From positions 3,287,001 to 3,351,000 of the forward strand of contig NZ_CP103300.1 in the NCBI RefSeq assembly GCF_025562755.1: a stretch of DNA of 64,000 nucleotides, in the 5' to 3' direction. Below, piece by piece: positions 35,011 to 44,404 of the stretch. This DNA comes from Endozoicomonas euniceicola (GTDB taxonomy: Bacteria > Pseudomonadota > Gammaproteobacteria > Pseudomonadales > Endozoicomonadaceae). The notes below the pieces were generated by a model. The model did not search any database. It was given only the letters and a program-made list of their open reading frames with translations, and had not been told where the DNA came from. How positions within the stretch are numbered: the first letter of the stretch is position 1; each line of letters begins with the position of its first letter. Both the position numbers and the translations under genes were made by a program.

Positions 35011-37113
35011 GTGGCCCGTAAAACCCCGATCAACCGCTATCGCAACATTGGTATCTGTGCCCATGTTGACGCGGGTAAGACAACGACCACAGAACGCGTA
35101 CTGTTCTACACTGGTCTGAGCCACAAAATTGGTGAAGTTCATGATGGAGCTGCCACCATGGACTGGATGGAGCAGGAGCAGGAGCGTGGTATTACCATTA
35201 CTTCTGCGGCTACCACCTGTTTCTGGCGTGGTATGGATGCTCAGTTTGATGAGCATCGCATTAACATTATCGACACGCCCGGACACGTTGACTTTACTAT
35301 CGAAGTAGAGCGTTCCCTGCGTGTACTGGACGGCGCGGTTGTTGTACTGTGTGGTTCCTCCGGCGTACAGCCTCAGACTGAAACCGTATGGCGTCAGGCT
35401 GACAAGTACGAAGTACCGCGCATGGTATTCGTCAACAAGATGGACCGTACCGGTGCTGATTTCAGCATGGTGGTTGAGCAGCTGCGTGAGCGTCTGGGCG
35501 CAATCGCTGTGCCAATGCAGATGACCATCGGCGCTGAAGACGAGTTCAAGGGTGTTGTTGACCTGGTTAAGATGAAGTCCATTATCTGGAACGAGTCTGA
35601 CCAGGGTATGTCTTTCACCTATGAAGATATTCCTGCTGACCTTCAGGATACTTGCGACGAAATGCGCGAGTACATGATGGAAGCAGCTGCGGAAGCGACT
35701 GAAGAACTGATGGAGAAGTACCTGGAAGAAGGTACTTTGACTGAGGAAGAGATCAAGGCTGGTATCCGTGCGCGTACACTGGCGAACGAGATCATCCCTG
35801 TCTTCGGTGGTTCTGCGTTTAAGAACAAGGGTGTACAGGCTGTACTGGATGCTGTTATCGAGCTGATGCCTTCTCCAAAAGAAGTTAAAGCAATCGAAGG
35901 TATCCTGGATGACGGTAAGGATACCGTTGAAACCCGTGAAGCTGATGATAGCGCTCCGTTCTCGGCGTTGGCGTTCAAAATTGCTACCGACCCATTCGTT
36001 GGTACTCTGACGTTCGTACGTAACTACTCCGGAACCCTGAATTCCGGTGATACCGTATACAACCCTGTTAAGCACAAGCGTGAGCGTGTTGGTCGAATGG
36101 TGCAGATGCACGCCAACACCCGTGAAGAGCTGAAAGAGTGTGTTGCGGGCGATATCGTTGCGTTGATCGGTCTGAAAGACGTAACCACTGGTGACACCCT
36201 GTGTTCCATGGATAGCGTGATTACCCTGGAGCGCATGGAATTCCCTGATCCTGTAATCTCCGTTGCGGTTGAGCCTAAGTCCAAGGCTGACCAGGAGAAA
36301 ATGGGTATTGCGCTGGGTAAGCTGGCTCAGGAAGACCCTTCCTTCCAGGTTAAGACCGACGAAGAGACTGGTCAGACCATCATCTCCGGTATGGGTGAGC
36401 TGCACCTGGATATCCTCGTTGACCGTATGCGTCGCGAGTTTAAGGTGGAAGCTAACATTGGTAAGCCTCAGGTAGCTTACCGTGAAAAGCTTAAGTCCTC
36501 CGTGGACGCGAACCACAAGTTTGCCAAGCAGTCTGGTGGTCGTGGTCAGTACGGTCACGTTGTTATTGAATTCTCTCCTGCCGAAGGTGGCGAAGAAGGT
36601 CTGGAATTCATTAACGAAATCGTGGGTGGTGCTATTCCTCGTGAATACATCCCGGCTGTACAGAAAGGTATCGAAGAGCAGATGCAAAACGGCGTTATCG
36701 CCGGCTACCCGCTGCTGGGTCTGAAAGCGCGTCTGTACGACGGTTCTTTCCACGATGTTGACTCCAACGAAATGGCGTTTAAAATCGCTGCTTCACAAGC
36801 GCTGAAGAAGTATGCGCCACAGGCTCAGCCTGTGCTGATGGAGCCTATGATGAAAGTCGAGGTGGTAACACCGGAAGACTACATGGGTGACGTTATGGGC
36901 GACCTGAACCGTCGTCGCGGTATCGTTCAGGGCATGGATGATACGCCGTCCGGCAAGACTATTAATGCTCAGGTGCCGCTGGGTGAAATGTTCGGCTACG
37001 CCACAGATCTGCGTTCAGCAACTCAGGGGCGTGCAACATACTCAATGGAATTCTCCGAGTATGCTGAGGCGCCAAACAGCATTGCTGAAGCGGTCATCAA
37101 GAACCAGGGTTGA
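35011..37113 (+). CDS. fusA: Elongation factor G
   Basis: A 700-residue translocation GTPase. The G motifs are AHVDAGKTTTTERVL (P-loop), DTPGHVDF and NKMDRTGAD; domain IV has the tip sequence SGGRGQYGHV. It starts with GTG at 35011 behind AGAGGATTGAGTC. All five domains are represented and length matches E. coli (704). Confidence 0.98.
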   Translation: MARKTPINRYRNIGICAHVDAGKTTTTERVLFYTGLSHKIGEVHDGAATMDWMEQEQERGITITSAATTCFWRGMDAQFDEHRINIIDTPGHVDFTIEVERSLRVLDGAVVVLCGSSGVQPQTETVWRQADKYEVPRMVFVNKMDRTGADFSMVVEQLRERLGAIAVPMQMTIGAEDEFKGVVDLVKMKSIIWNESDQGMSFTYEDIPADLQDTCDEMREYMMEAAAEATEELMEKYLEEGTLTEEEIKAGIRARTLANEIIPVFGGSAFKNKGVQAVLDAVIELMPSPKEVKAIEGILDDGKDTVETREADDSAPFSALAFKIATDPFVGTLTFVRNYSGTLNSGDTVYNPVKHKRERVGRMVQMHANTREELKECVAGDIVALIGLKDVTTGDTLCSMDSVITLERMEFPDPVISVAVEPKSKADQEKMGIALGKLAQEDPSFQVKTDEETGQTIISGMGELHLDILVDRMRREFKVEANIGKPQVAYREKLKSSVDANHKFAKQSGGRGQYGHVVIEFSPAEGGEEGLEFINEIVGGAIPREYIPAVQKGIEEQMQNGVIAGYPLLGLKARLYDGSFHDVDSNEMAFKIAASQALKKYAPQAQPVLMEPMMKVEVVTPEDYMGDVMGDLNRRRGIVQGMDDTPSGKTINAQVPLGEMFGYATDLRSATQGRATYSMEFSEYAEAPNSIAEAVIKNQG

Positions 37114-37127
37114 TTGAATTCCGCATC

Positions 37128-37154
37128 TTGGCAGTCGTTTTGATTTGCTAGAAT
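37128..37154 (+). promoter_or_regulatory. Possible promoter upstream of tuf
   Basis: TTGGCA and TAGAAT separated by 15 bases in the 89-base fusA-tuf gap. The spacer is short, but a separate tuf promoter would explain higher EF-Tu output from the only tuf copy seen here. Confidence 0.4.
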
Positions 37155-37202
37155 GCGGGCTTTGATTGTTACCCAGAACCATTGAATCAAAGGTTAAGAG
37201 AA

Positions 37203-38426
37203 ATGGCTAAGGAAAAATTTGAACGTACGAAGCCGCACGTAAACGTCGGCACCATCGGTCACGTTGACCACGGTAAAACCACTCTGACTGCTGCGCTGAC
37301 TCGCGTTTGTGCTGAAGTTTTCGGCGGTGAGATGAAAGCGTTCGATCAGATCGATAACGCTCCTGAAGAGCGTGAGCGTGGTATCACCATCTCTACTGCT
37401 CACGTAGAGTACGATTCTAACGAACGTCACTACGCGCACGTAGACTGCCCGGGACACGCTGACTATGTTAAAAACATGATCACCGGTGCCGCTCAGATGG
37501 ACGGCGCTATCCTGGTATGTGGTGCGACTGACGGCCCTATGCCTCAGACTCGCGAGCACATCCTGCTGTCCCGTCAGGTTGGTGTACCTAACATCGTTGT
37601 ATTCCTGAACAAAGCTGACCTGCTGGCTGAAGACTGCGGCGGCGTTGACTCTGAAGAATACGCTGAGATGCTGGAACTGGTTGAAATGGAAATCCGTGAG
37701 CTGCTGGACACTTACGAATTCCCGGGCGACGACACTCCAATCATCGCTGGTTCCGCTCTGATGGCCCTGAACGGCGAAGACGAAAACGAACTGGGTACTA
37801 CTGCTGTTAAGAAGCTGGTAGAAACTCTGGATTCCTACATCCCAGAGCCAGAGCGTGCTATCGATCAGCCATTCCTGCTGCCAATCGAGGACGTATTCTC
37901 CATCGCTGGTCGTGGTACTGTAGTAACTGGTCGTGTTGAGCGTGGTGTCATCACTGTTGGTGAAGAAGTAGAAGTTATCGGTATCAAGGAAACCTCCAAG
38001 ACTACCGTAACTGGCGTTGAAATGTTCCGTAAGCTGCTGGACGAAGGTCGTGCAGGTGAGAACGTTGGCTGTCTGCTGCGTGGTACCAAGCGTGAAGAAA
38101 TCGAACGTGGTCAGTGTCTGGTTAAGCCAGGTTCTGTAACTCCGCACGCTAAGTTCGAAGCTGAAGTGTACATCCTGTCCAAAGATGAAGGTGGTCGTCA
38201 CACTCCATTCTTCAAAGGCTACCGTCCACAGTTCTACTTCCGTACTACTGACGTGACCGGTAACATCGAACTGCCAGAAGGCGTTGAGATGGTAATGCCA
38301 GGCGACAACATCAACTTCATTGCTGAGCTGATCACTCCAGTTGCAATGGAAAACAACCTGCGTTTCGCTATCCGTGAAGGCGGTCGTACTGTAGGTGCTG
38401 GTGTTGTAGCTAAGATCCTGGACTAA
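37203..38426 (+). CDS. tuf: Elongation factor Tu
   Basis: A 407-residue GTPase that delivers aminoacyl-tRNA. Motifs: GHVDHGKTTLTAAL, DCPGHADYVKN, NKADLL. It is about ten residues longer than the common 397, with acidic additions near AEDCGGVDSEEYAEM and LNGEDENELG. The frame runs back to 37182, but MAKEKFERTKPHVNVG is the normal start. It is the only tuf gene in the window; the usual second site after tRNA-Thr is empty. Confidence 0.98.
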   Translation: MAKEKFERTKPHVNVGTIGHVDHGKTTLTAALTRVCAEVFGGEMKAFDQIDNAPEERERGITISTAHVEYDSNERHYAHVDCPGHADYVKNMITGAAQMDGAILVCGATDGPMPQTREHILLSRQVGVPNIVVFLNKADLLAEDCGGVDSEEYAEMLELVEMEIRELLDTYEFPGDDTPIIAGSALMALNGEDENELGTTAVKKLVETLDSYIPEPERAIDQPFLLPIEDVFSIAGRGTVVTGRVERGVITVGEEVEVIGIKETSKTTVTGVEMFRKLLDEGRAGENVGCLLRGTKREEIERGQCLVKPGSVTPHAKFEAEVYILSKDEGGRHTPFFKGYRPQFYFRTTDVTGNIELPEGVEMVMPGDNINFIAELITPVAMENNLRFAIREGGRTVGAGVVAKILD

Positions 38427-38467
38427 TTAGCAAGCGCTAATTGTTCGTGATCTGAACTCACCCTATA

Positions 38468-38510
38468 AAAACCCCGGGCATTGTTTTTAAGCAAAGCCCG
38501 GGGTTTTTTT
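38468..38510 (+). terminator. Terminator after tuf
   Basis: AACCCCGGGC pairs with GCCCGGGGTT across a 16-base loop, followed by seven T. It ends the str operon and separates it from the S10 operon. Confidence 0.93.
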
Positions 38511-38729
38511 ATTTCCGGGTTCGGTGGTTGTCAGTTTGCCTTTTTTGAAGAAGGCGTGAATGGGTTGTTTACGTTCAGGCGTAGATAACAAAAAAAGAAG
38601 GAAGTAAAACTCCGTCTAATTCAGGCACTTGTCCGTATCTTGTTTATTCTTTTCTGCCGTTATTATAATTCCGGAATTTGAATGCGCAGATGATCAGGCT
38701 GTTCTTTTAATGATGGGTCAGCCCTTGTG

Positions 38730-38758
38730 TTGACTCGTAGTTATGTGCTTAGTACAAT
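38730..38758 (+). promoter_or_regulatory. Sigma-70 promoter of the S10 operon
   Basis: TTGACT, 17-base spacer, TACAAT, 70 bases upstream of rpsJ. The leader it would make is only about 60 bases, much shorter than the enterobacterial S10 leader. The 38511-38729 part of the gap shows no other feature I can support. Confidence 0.8.
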
Positions 38759-38827
38759 GCTGCGTCCTTTTTGTCCGGGCGACAATGATCGCCGGGCCTA
38801 GTTCTTTATTGATATGGTTAGAACAAG

Positions 38828-39142
38828 ATGAGTCAAGCTCAGCAAATTCGCATTCGCCTGAAGGCTTTTGACCATCGTCTGATCGACCAGTCTACGCAGG
38901 AAATCGTTGATACTGCGAAGCGTACTGGTGCTCAGGTGCGTGGTCCAATTCCTCTGCCAACACGAAAAGAGCGTTTTACCGTACTGATTTCTCCTCACGT
39001 AAACAAAGATGCGCGTGACCAGTATGAAATCCGTACTCATAAACGCCTTCTCGATATTATCGAGCCCACCGAAAAAACCGTTGACGCACTGATGAAGCTG
39101 GACCTGGCAGCCGGCGTTGAAGTGCAGATCAGTCTCGGTTAA
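38828..39142 (+). CDS. rpsJ: 30S ribosomal protein S10 / NusE
   Basis: A 104-residue protein. IRIRLKAFDHRLIDQSTQEIV and the loop GPIPLPTRKERFTVL are diagnostic. It works in the 30S head and, as NusE, joins NusB and NusG in antitermination. First gene of the S10 operon. It is spaced 101 bases from rplC, wider than the later genes of the operon. Confidence 0.98.
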   Translation: MSQAQQIRIRLKAFDHRLIDQSTQEIVDTAKRTGAQVRGPIPLPTRKERFTVLISPHVNKDARDQYEIRTHKRLLDIIEPTEKTVDALMKLDLAAGVEVQISLG

Positions 39143-39243
39143 TTGCGGCTTAGGGCGCCATTCCAGTGTGCACAAGCTTTTGTGTAACGCTCTGCAATGG
39201 GCGGCCATAGTGGGTGAAAGCCCCGTACACGAGAGAGGTTGAA

Positions 39244-39882
39244 ATGACTATTGGATTAGTCGGCAAGAAGTGCGGTATGACCCGTATCTTCACAGAAGAC
39301 GGTGCTTCTGTACCAGTCACTGTAGTTGAAGTTGATCCTAACCGTGTTACCCAGGTTAAAACTCTGGATACCGACGGTTACAACGCAATTCAGGTGACCA
39401 CCGGTGCTAAGAAAAGCAGCCGTGTCATCAAGCCGGAAGCTGGCCACTTTGCTAAAGCAAAAGTTGAGGCTGGTCGTGGCTTGTGGGAATTTCGCACCGA
39501 AGAAGGCGCTAGCTTTGAGCTGGGTCAGCTGATCGGTGTAGACCTGTTCGAACAGGGTCAGAAAGTAGACGTTACTGGTCAGTCCAAAGGTAAGGGCTTC
39601 CAGGGCGGCGTTAAGCGTTGGAACTTCCACATGCAGGACGCTACTCACGGTAACTCTCTGTCTCACCGTGCTCCTGGTTCCATTGGTCAGTGTCAGACCC
39701 CGGGTCGCGTCTTCAAAGGTAAGAAGATGGCTGGTCACATGGGTGCTGAGCAAGTGACTGTACAGTCTCTGGAAATCGTTCGTGTTGACGCTGAACGTAA
39801 CCTGCTGCTCATCAAAGGTGCGGTACCAGGTGCGACCGGCGCTGACGTTATCGTTAAGCCGGCTGTTAAAGCGAGCGCCTGA
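39244..39882 (+). CDS. rplC: 50S ribosomal protein L3
   Basis: A 212-residue protein. The start TIGLVGKKCGMTRIF and the extended loop GNSLSHRAPGSIGQCQTPGRV, which reaches toward the peptidyl-transferase centre and carries the methylated Gln in relatives, are intact. The start is the ATG at 39244 after GAGAGAGG; an upstream extension to 39214 lacks homology. Confidence 0.98.
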   Translation: MTIGLVGKKCGMTRIFTEDGASVPVTVVEVDPNRVTQVKTLDTDGYNAIQVTTGAKKSSRVIKPEAGHFAKAKVEAGRGLWEFRTEEGASFELGQLIGVDLFEQGQKVDVTGQSKGKGFQGGVKRWNFHMQDATHGNSLSHRAPGSIGQCQTPGRVFKGKKMAGHMGAEQVTVQSLEIVRVDAERNLLLIKGAVPGATGADVIVKPAVKASA

Positions 39883-39893
39883 GGGGATTGATG

Positions 39894-40496
39894 ATGGAAC
39901 TGAATGTAACAGGTGCTGGTACGGTAGAAGTTTCTGACGTGACTTTCGGCACTGAATTCAACGAAGCTCTGGTTCACCAGGCGGTAGTTGCTTTCATGGC
40001 TGGCGCTCGTCAGGGTACCCGTGCTCAGAAAACCCGCAGCGAAGTAAGCGGCGGTGGACGCAAACCATGGCGTCAAAAAGGTACTGGTCGTGCACGTGCC
40101 GGTACTATCCGTAGCCCAATCTGGCGCGGGGGCGGCAAGGCATTTGCTGCTAAACCACAGGATCACGCTCAAAAGCTGAACAAGAAAATGTACCGCGGTG
40201 CTCTGCGTGCAATCTTGTCTGAGCTGGTTCGTCAGGAGCGTCTGGTTGTTGTTGAATCCTTCAACGCCGAAACTCCTAAGACCAAACAGATGGTCGCAAA
40301 GCTGAAAGAACTCAATGTTGAAAAAGGTCTGATCGTTTCTGAAGAAGTTGACCAGAATCTGTACCTGGCTACTCGCAACATCCCTCACGTGGATACCCGC
40401 GACGTGCAAGGCATTGATCCAGTAAGCCTGATTGCCCACGAAAAAGTTGTAATGACTGTGGCAGCCATCAAGAAGTTCGAGGAGATGCTGGGATGA
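39894..40496 (+). CDS. rplD: 50S ribosomal protein L4
   Basis: A 200-residue protein that lines the exit tunnel. The tunnel loop includes EVSGGGRKPWRQKGTGRARAG and SPIWRGGG. MELNVTG begins at the third of three adjacent start codons (TTG ATG ATG); GAGGGG gives best spacing to 39894. L4 represses the S10 operon in enterobacteria. It overlaps rplW by 4 bases. Confidence 0.97.
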   Translation: MELNVTGAGTVEVSDVTFGTEFNEALVHQAVVAFMAGARQGTRAQKTRSEVSGGGRKPWRQKGTGRARAGTIRSPIWRGGGKAFAAKPQDHAQKLNKKMYRGALRAILSELVRQERLVVVESFNAETPKTKQMVAKLKELNVEKGLIVSEEVDQNLYLATRNIPHVDTRDVQGIDPVSLIAHEKVVMTVAAIKKFEEMLG

Positions 40497-40789
40497 ACCA
40501 GGAACGTATCTACAAAGTTCTGCTTGGTCCGCACATTTCCGAGAAGGCGACCGTAGTTGCTGAAGAACACGGCCAGTACGTCTTCAAGGTAGCTAAGGAC
40601 GCCACCAAGCTTGAAATCAAAAAAGCTGTTGAGCAGCTGTTTGAAGTAAGCGTCAATTCTGTTCGCACTGCCGTTGTTAAAGGCAAAACTAAGCGTACAC
40701 GTTTCGGTATGGGCCAGCGCTCAGACTGGAAAAAAGCTTACGTTAGCCTGGAGCAAGGTCAGGAAATCGACTTTGCGGACGCGGAATAA
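40493..40789 (+). CDS. rplW: 50S ribosomal protein L23
   Basis: A 98-residue protein at the exit of the tunnel, docking site for trigger factor and SRP. Diagnostic stretches are YKVLLGPHISEKAT near the start and VKGKTKRTRFGMGQRSDWKK in the extended loop. ATGA overlap with rplD. Confidence 0.98.
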   Translation: MNQERIYKVLLGPHISEKATVVAEEHGQYVFKVAKDATKLEIKKAVEQLFEVSVNSVRTAVVKGKTKRTRFGMGQRSDWKKAYVSLEQGQEIDFADAE

Positions 40790-40800
40790 GGAGTTAAAGG

Positions 40801-41628
40801 ATGGCCGTAGTTAAATGCAAGCCGACTTCTCCGGGTCGCCGCTTCGTCGTCAAGGTCGTAAACCCTGACCTGCACAAAGGTCGCCCGCACGCGCCTTTGG
40901 TAGAGAAGAAGAGCAAGTCCGGTGGTCGTAACAACGCTGGTCGTATCACAACCCGTCATCGTGGTGGTGGTCACAAGCAGCATTACCGTATCGTAGACTT
41001 CAAGCGCAACAAGGACGGCATCCCAGCTGTTGTTGAGCGTCTGGAATACGATCCAAACCGTACCGCACACATCGCCCTGTTGAAATACATGGACGGTGAG
41101 CGTCGTTACGTGATCGCACCTAAAGGTGTGAAAGCTGGTGACGAGCTGTACTCCGGTGTCGATGCGCCTATTAAAGCGGGTAACACATTGCCGCTGCGCA
41201 ATATCCCTCAGGGTTCCATCGTACATTGTGTAGAGCTGAAACCAGGTAAAGGCGCGCAGATGATTCGCAGCGCTGGTGCTTCTGCCCAGCTGGTAGCCCG
41301 TGACGGTGCCTACGTAACCCTGCGTCTGCGTTCCGGTGAAATGCGTAAAGTTCTGGCTGACTGTCGCGCCACTCTGGGCGAAGTCTCCAACAGTGAGCAC
41401 AACCTGCGCTCTCTGGGTAAAGCTGGTGCCAAGCGCTGGCGCGGTGTTCGTCCGACCGTTCGTGGTGTTGCCATGAACCCGGTAGATCACCCGCATGGTG
41501 GTGGTGAAGGTCGTACTTCCGGTGGTCGTCACCCAGTGACTCCATGGGGTGTTCCGACTAAGGGTCGTAAGACTCGTTCCAACAAGCGTACGGACAAAAT
41601 GATCGTACGTCGTCGCAGCGCTAAGTAA
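40801..41628 (+). CDS. rplB: 50S ribosomal protein L2
   Basis: A 275-residue core protein. The conserved C-terminal GVAMNPVDHPHGGGEGRTSG, with the His important for peptidyl transfer, and the N-terminal GRNNAGRITTRHRGGGHKQ are present. It is needed for subunit joining. Spaced 11 bases from rplW. Confidence 0.98.
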   Translation: MAVVKCKPTSPGRRFVVKVVNPDLHKGRPHAPLVEKKSKSGGRNNAGRITTRHRGGGHKQHYRIVDFKRNKDGIPAVVERLEYDPNRTAHIALLKYMDGERRYVIAPKGVKAGDELYSGVDAPIKAGNTLPLRNIPQGSIVHCVELKPGKGAQMIRSAGASAQLVARDGAYVTLRLRSGEMRKVLADCRATLGEVSNSEHNLRSLGKAGAKRWRGVRPTVRGVAMNPVDHPHGGGEGRTSGGRHPVTPWGVPTKGRKTRSNKRTDKMIVRRRSAK

Positions 41629-41649
41629 GCCTAGAGAGAGGATTCGACA

Positions 41650-41928
41650 GTGCCACGTTCATTGAAAAAAGGCCCATTTATCGACCTTCACCTGCTGAAG
41701 AAAGTCGAAGATGCGGCTGAAAGCGGCAACAAGCGTCCGATCAAGACCTGGTCTCGCCGCTCTATGATTATCCCTACTATGGTAGGTCTGACAATCGCTG
41801 TTCACAACGGTCGTCAGCACGTTCCTGTTTTCGTTACCGAAGACATGGTCGGCCATAAGCTGGGTGAGTTCTCTGCTACCCGCACCTATCGCGGTCACGC
41901 AGCGGACAAAAAAGCCAAGAAGCGCTAA
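41650..41928 (+). CDS. rpsS: 30S ribosomal protein S19
   Basis: A 92-residue head protein, GTG start at 41650 behind AGAGAGGA. PRSLKKGPFIDLHLLKKV and KTWSRRSMIIPTMVG are diagnostic; the C-terminal tail contacts A- and P-site tRNA. Confidence 0.98.
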   Translation: MPRSLKKGPFIDLHLLKKVEDAAESGNKRPIKTWSRRSMIIPTMVGLTIAVHNGRQHVPVFVTEDMVGHKLGEFSATRTYRGHAADKKAKKR

Positions 41929-41938
41929 GAGGTAAGAA

Positions 41939-42274
41939 ATGAAAGAAGTAGCTGCTATCCATAAAGGCGCTCGCATTTCTGCCCAGAAAGCGCGTCTGGT
42001 TGCTGACCAGGTTCGCGGTAAAGCAGTAAGCGAAGCCCTGGACCTGCTGGCTTTCAGCCCGAAAAAGGCTGCTGAGCTGGTTAAGAAGGTTCTGGAGTCT
42101 GCTATTGCAAACGCCGAACACAACGAAGGCATGGACATTGATGAGCTGAAAGTCTCCACCATCTATGTAGATGAAGCGATGACTATGAAGCGTATTCGTC
42201 CGCGTGCCAAAGGCCGCGCTGATCGCATTCTCAAGCGGTCTTGCCATATCACGGTTAAGGTTGCAGAGGTCTAA
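41939..42274 (+). CDS. rplV: 50S ribosomal protein L22
   Basis: A 111-residue protein with the tunnel beta-hairpin MTMKRIRPRAKGRADRIL (about residues 81-98), a site of macrolide-resistance changes in other bacteria; it is unaltered in length. Starts with ATG after AAGAGG. Confidence 0.98.
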   Translation: MKEVAAIHKGARISAQKARLVADQVRGKAVSEALDLLAFSPKKAAELVKKVLESAIANAEHNEGMDIDELKVSTIYVDEAMTMKRIRPRAKGRADRILKRSCHITVKVAEV

Positions 42275-42285
42275 GGAGCGATCAG

Positions 42286-42984
42286 ATGGGTCAAAAAGTA
42301 CATCCTAACGGGATTCGACTGGGCATCGTAAAACCTCACAGATCTGTGTGGTTTGCTGAAGGTCAAGAGTATGCTGACAAGCTGATCTCTGATCTGGAAG
42401 TTCGTGAATTCCTGCAGAAGAAGCTGAAGAACGCTTCTGTAAGCCGTATCGACATTCAGCGTCCAGCGCAGAGTGCTCGGGTTACCATTCACACTGCCCG
42501 TCCAGGCATCGTGATCGGTAAGAAAGGTGAAGATGTTGAGAAGCTGCGTCAGGCAGTTACCAAGATGATGGGCGTACCTGTCCACATCAACATCGAAGAA
42601 GTTCGTAAGCCAGAACTCGATGCTATGCTGGTTGCTCAGTCTATCGCTGGCCAGCTGGAGCGTCGCGTAATGTTCCGTCGCGCTATGAAGCGCTCCGTTC
42701 AGAACGCTATGCGTCTGGGCGCGAAAGGTATCAAGGTTCAGATCGGTGGCCGTCTGGGCGGTGCAGAAATTGCCCGTTCCGAATGGTACCGTGAAGGTCG
42801 CGTACCTCTGCACACCCTGCGTGCAGATATCGACTACGCTACCTACGAAGCCAAGACTACCTACGGTATTCTGGGTGTTAAAGTTTGGATCTTCAAAGGC
42901 GAAGTGATTGGCGGAATGGCGGCTGTTGAACAGCAGGCTAAGGAGCCAGCGAAGCGTCCTAAGAAGAGACAACCTAAGAAGTAA
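42286..42984 (+). CDS. rpsC: 30S ribosomal protein S3
   Basis: A 232-residue protein with a KH domain (GIVIGKKGEDVEKLRQ, the GxxG loop). It helps form the mRNA entry channel and its helicase. The Lys/Arg-rich tail AKRPKKRQPKK ends it. Confidence 0.98.
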   Translation: MGQKVHPNGIRLGIVKPHRSVWFAEGQEYADKLISDLEVREFLQKKLKNASVSRIDIQRPAQSARVTIHTARPGIVIGKKGEDVEKLRQAVTKMMGVPVHINIEEVRKPELDAMLVAQSIAGQLERRVMFRRAMKRSVQNAMRLGAKGIKVQIGGRLGGAEIARSEWYREGRVPLHTLRADIDYATYEAKTTYGILGVKVWIFKGEVIGGMAAVEQQAKEPAKRPKKRQPKK

Positions 42985-42995
42985 GGAGCGCGGTA

Positions 42996-43409
42996 ATGTT
43001 ACAGCCAAAGCGTACGAAGTTTCGTAAGCAGCAAAAGGGTCGCAATCGCGGCCTGGCACACCGCGGCTCCAAAGTTAGCTTCGGTGAATACGCATTGAAG
43101 GCCACTGGTCGTGGACGTATAACTGCTCGCCAGATTGAAGCAGCTCGTCGTGCCATGACTCGTCACATCAAGCGTGGTGGTAAGATCTGGATTCGCGTCT
43201 TCCCTGACAAGCCTATCTCCAAGAAACCTCTTGAGGTTCGTATGGGTAAAGGTAAGGGTAGTGTCGAGTACTGGGTAGCACAGATCCAGCCGGGTCGAGT
43301 CCTGTACGAGATGGAAGGTGTATCCGAAGAACTGGCTCGTGAGGCATTTGCTCTGGCTGCTGCCAAGCTGCCTGTTGAGACCACCTTCGTTAAGCGGAGC
43401 GTGATGTGA
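42996..43409 (+). CDS. rplP: 50S ribosomal protein L16
   Basis: A 137-residue protein that positions A-site tRNA. LQPKRTKFRKQQKGRNRGLA and GKGSVEYWVAQIQPG are diagnostic. The stop TGA overlaps the first base of the rpmC ATG. Confidence 0.98.
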   Translation: MLQPKRTKFRKQQKGRNRGLAHRGSKVSFGEYALKATGRGRITARQIEAARRAMTRHIKRGGKIWIRVFPDKPISKKPLEVRMGKGKGSVEYWVAQIQPGRVLYEMEGVSEELAREAFALAAAKLPVETTFVKRSVM

Positions 43410-43600
43410 TGAAAGCAGCTGAATTGCGTGAAAAAACCGTTGAGCAGCTCAATGAAGAGCTGATCAGCCTGCTGCGGGATCAATTTAACTTCCGCATGCA
43501 GAAAGCGACTGGCCAGCTGAATCAGACTCACCTGATGAAGCAAAACCAGCGCGACATTGCCCGTATTAAGACGGTGCTGAATGAGAAGGCAGGTATCTAA
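43409..43600 (+). CDS. rpmC: 50S ribosomal protein L29
   Basis: A 63-residue two-helix protein at the tunnel exit. It begins MKAAELREKTVEQLNEEL; a GTG three bases earlier is possible but less usual. Overlaps rplP by one base. Confidence 0.96.
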   Translation: MKAAELREKTVEQLNEELISLLRDQFNFRMQKATGQLNQTHLMKQNQRDIARIKTVLNEKAGI

Positions 43601-43602
43601 AG

Positions 43603-43866
43603 ATGGCTGAAGTCAAGAAAGTCCGTACTCTGACCGGCAAGGTTGTGAGCGACAAGATGGACAAGACCGTCACTGTCCTCATTGAACGCCGTGTTAAACA
43701 TCCGCTGTACGGTAAAATCGTAAAGCGGTCCACCAAGTTGCACGCGCACGATGAAAACAACGAATGTCGTATGGGCGACATCGTGACCATCAAGGAAACA
43801 CGTCCTTTGTCTAAGTCCAAGACATTTGAACTCGTTTCCATTGATGAGCGTGCTACTCAAATATAA
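43603..43866 (+). CDS. rpsQ: 30S ribosomal protein S17
   Basis: An 87-residue OB-fold primary binder of 16S rRNA. RTLTGKVVSDKMDKTVTV and IKETRPLSKSKTFELV are diagnostic. Last gene of the S10 operon proper. Confidence 0.98.
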   Translation: MAEVKKVRTLTGKVVSDKMDKTVTVLIERRVKHPLYGKIVKRSTKLHAHDENNECRMGDIVTIKETRPLSKSKTFELVSIDERATQI

Positions 43867-44024
43867 GGCCAGGGTTCTCAGACTCTGAGTAACGTTAGCC
43901 TCTAGCTGTCACGCCAGATGGCTTCAGGATGGCCGGTTGCACTAACCAACCAGTGTTGTGTGGCCGGTCAGTCATTACGCAGATTAGCGAGTACCAGTCT
44001 GCAGTTTGGGCTTGGAGAATAAGC
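43867..44024 (+). promoter_or_regulatory. rpsQ-rplN gap, expected site of the spc promoter
   Basis: The 158-base gap is the only large one between rpsJ and rpmJ apart from the rpsJ-rplC gap. It contains CTCAG-act-CTGAG (43879-43891 region) and a longer GGCCGGTTGCACT...TGTGGCC fold. In E. coli the spc promoter lies here. I do not see a clear -35/-10 pair. Confidence 0.4.
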
Positions 44025-44393
44025 ATGATCCAGACAGAATCTCAACTCGAAGTAGCCGATAACTCCGGCGCTCGTCGAGTACAGTGTATTAAGGTGTTGG
44101 GTGGTTCCCATCGCCGCTACGCCCACATTGGCGACATCATCAAAGTATCCGTTAAGGAAGCTATTCCTCGCGGTAAGGTCAAGAAAGGCCAGGTGATGAA
44201 CGCTGTTGTGGTACGTACCAAAAAAGGTGTACGTCGTCCAGACGGTTCCCTGATTCGCTTCGATGGCAACGCTGCCGTTCTGTTGAACGCAAGCAACCAG
44301 CCAATCGGTACCCGTATCTTTGGCCCGGTGACTCGTGAATTGCGCGGTGAGCAGTTCATGAAGATCATTTCTCTGGCGCCAGAAGTACTGTAA
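44025..44393 (+). CDS. rplN: 50S ribosomal protein L14
   Basis: A 122-residue protein of the subunit interface. MIQTESQLEVADNSGARRVQ begins it and FGPVTRELR ends the fold. An upstream in-frame extension to 43929 has no homology. First gene of the spc operon. Confidence 0.98.
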   Translation: MIQTESQLEVADNSGARRVQCIKVLGGSHRRYAHIGDIIKVSVKEAIPRGKVKKGQVMNAVVVRTKKGVRRPDGSLIRFDGNAAVLLNASNQPIGTRIFGPVTRELRGEQFMKIISLAPEVL

Positions 44394-44404
44394 GGGAGCA
44401 GGAA

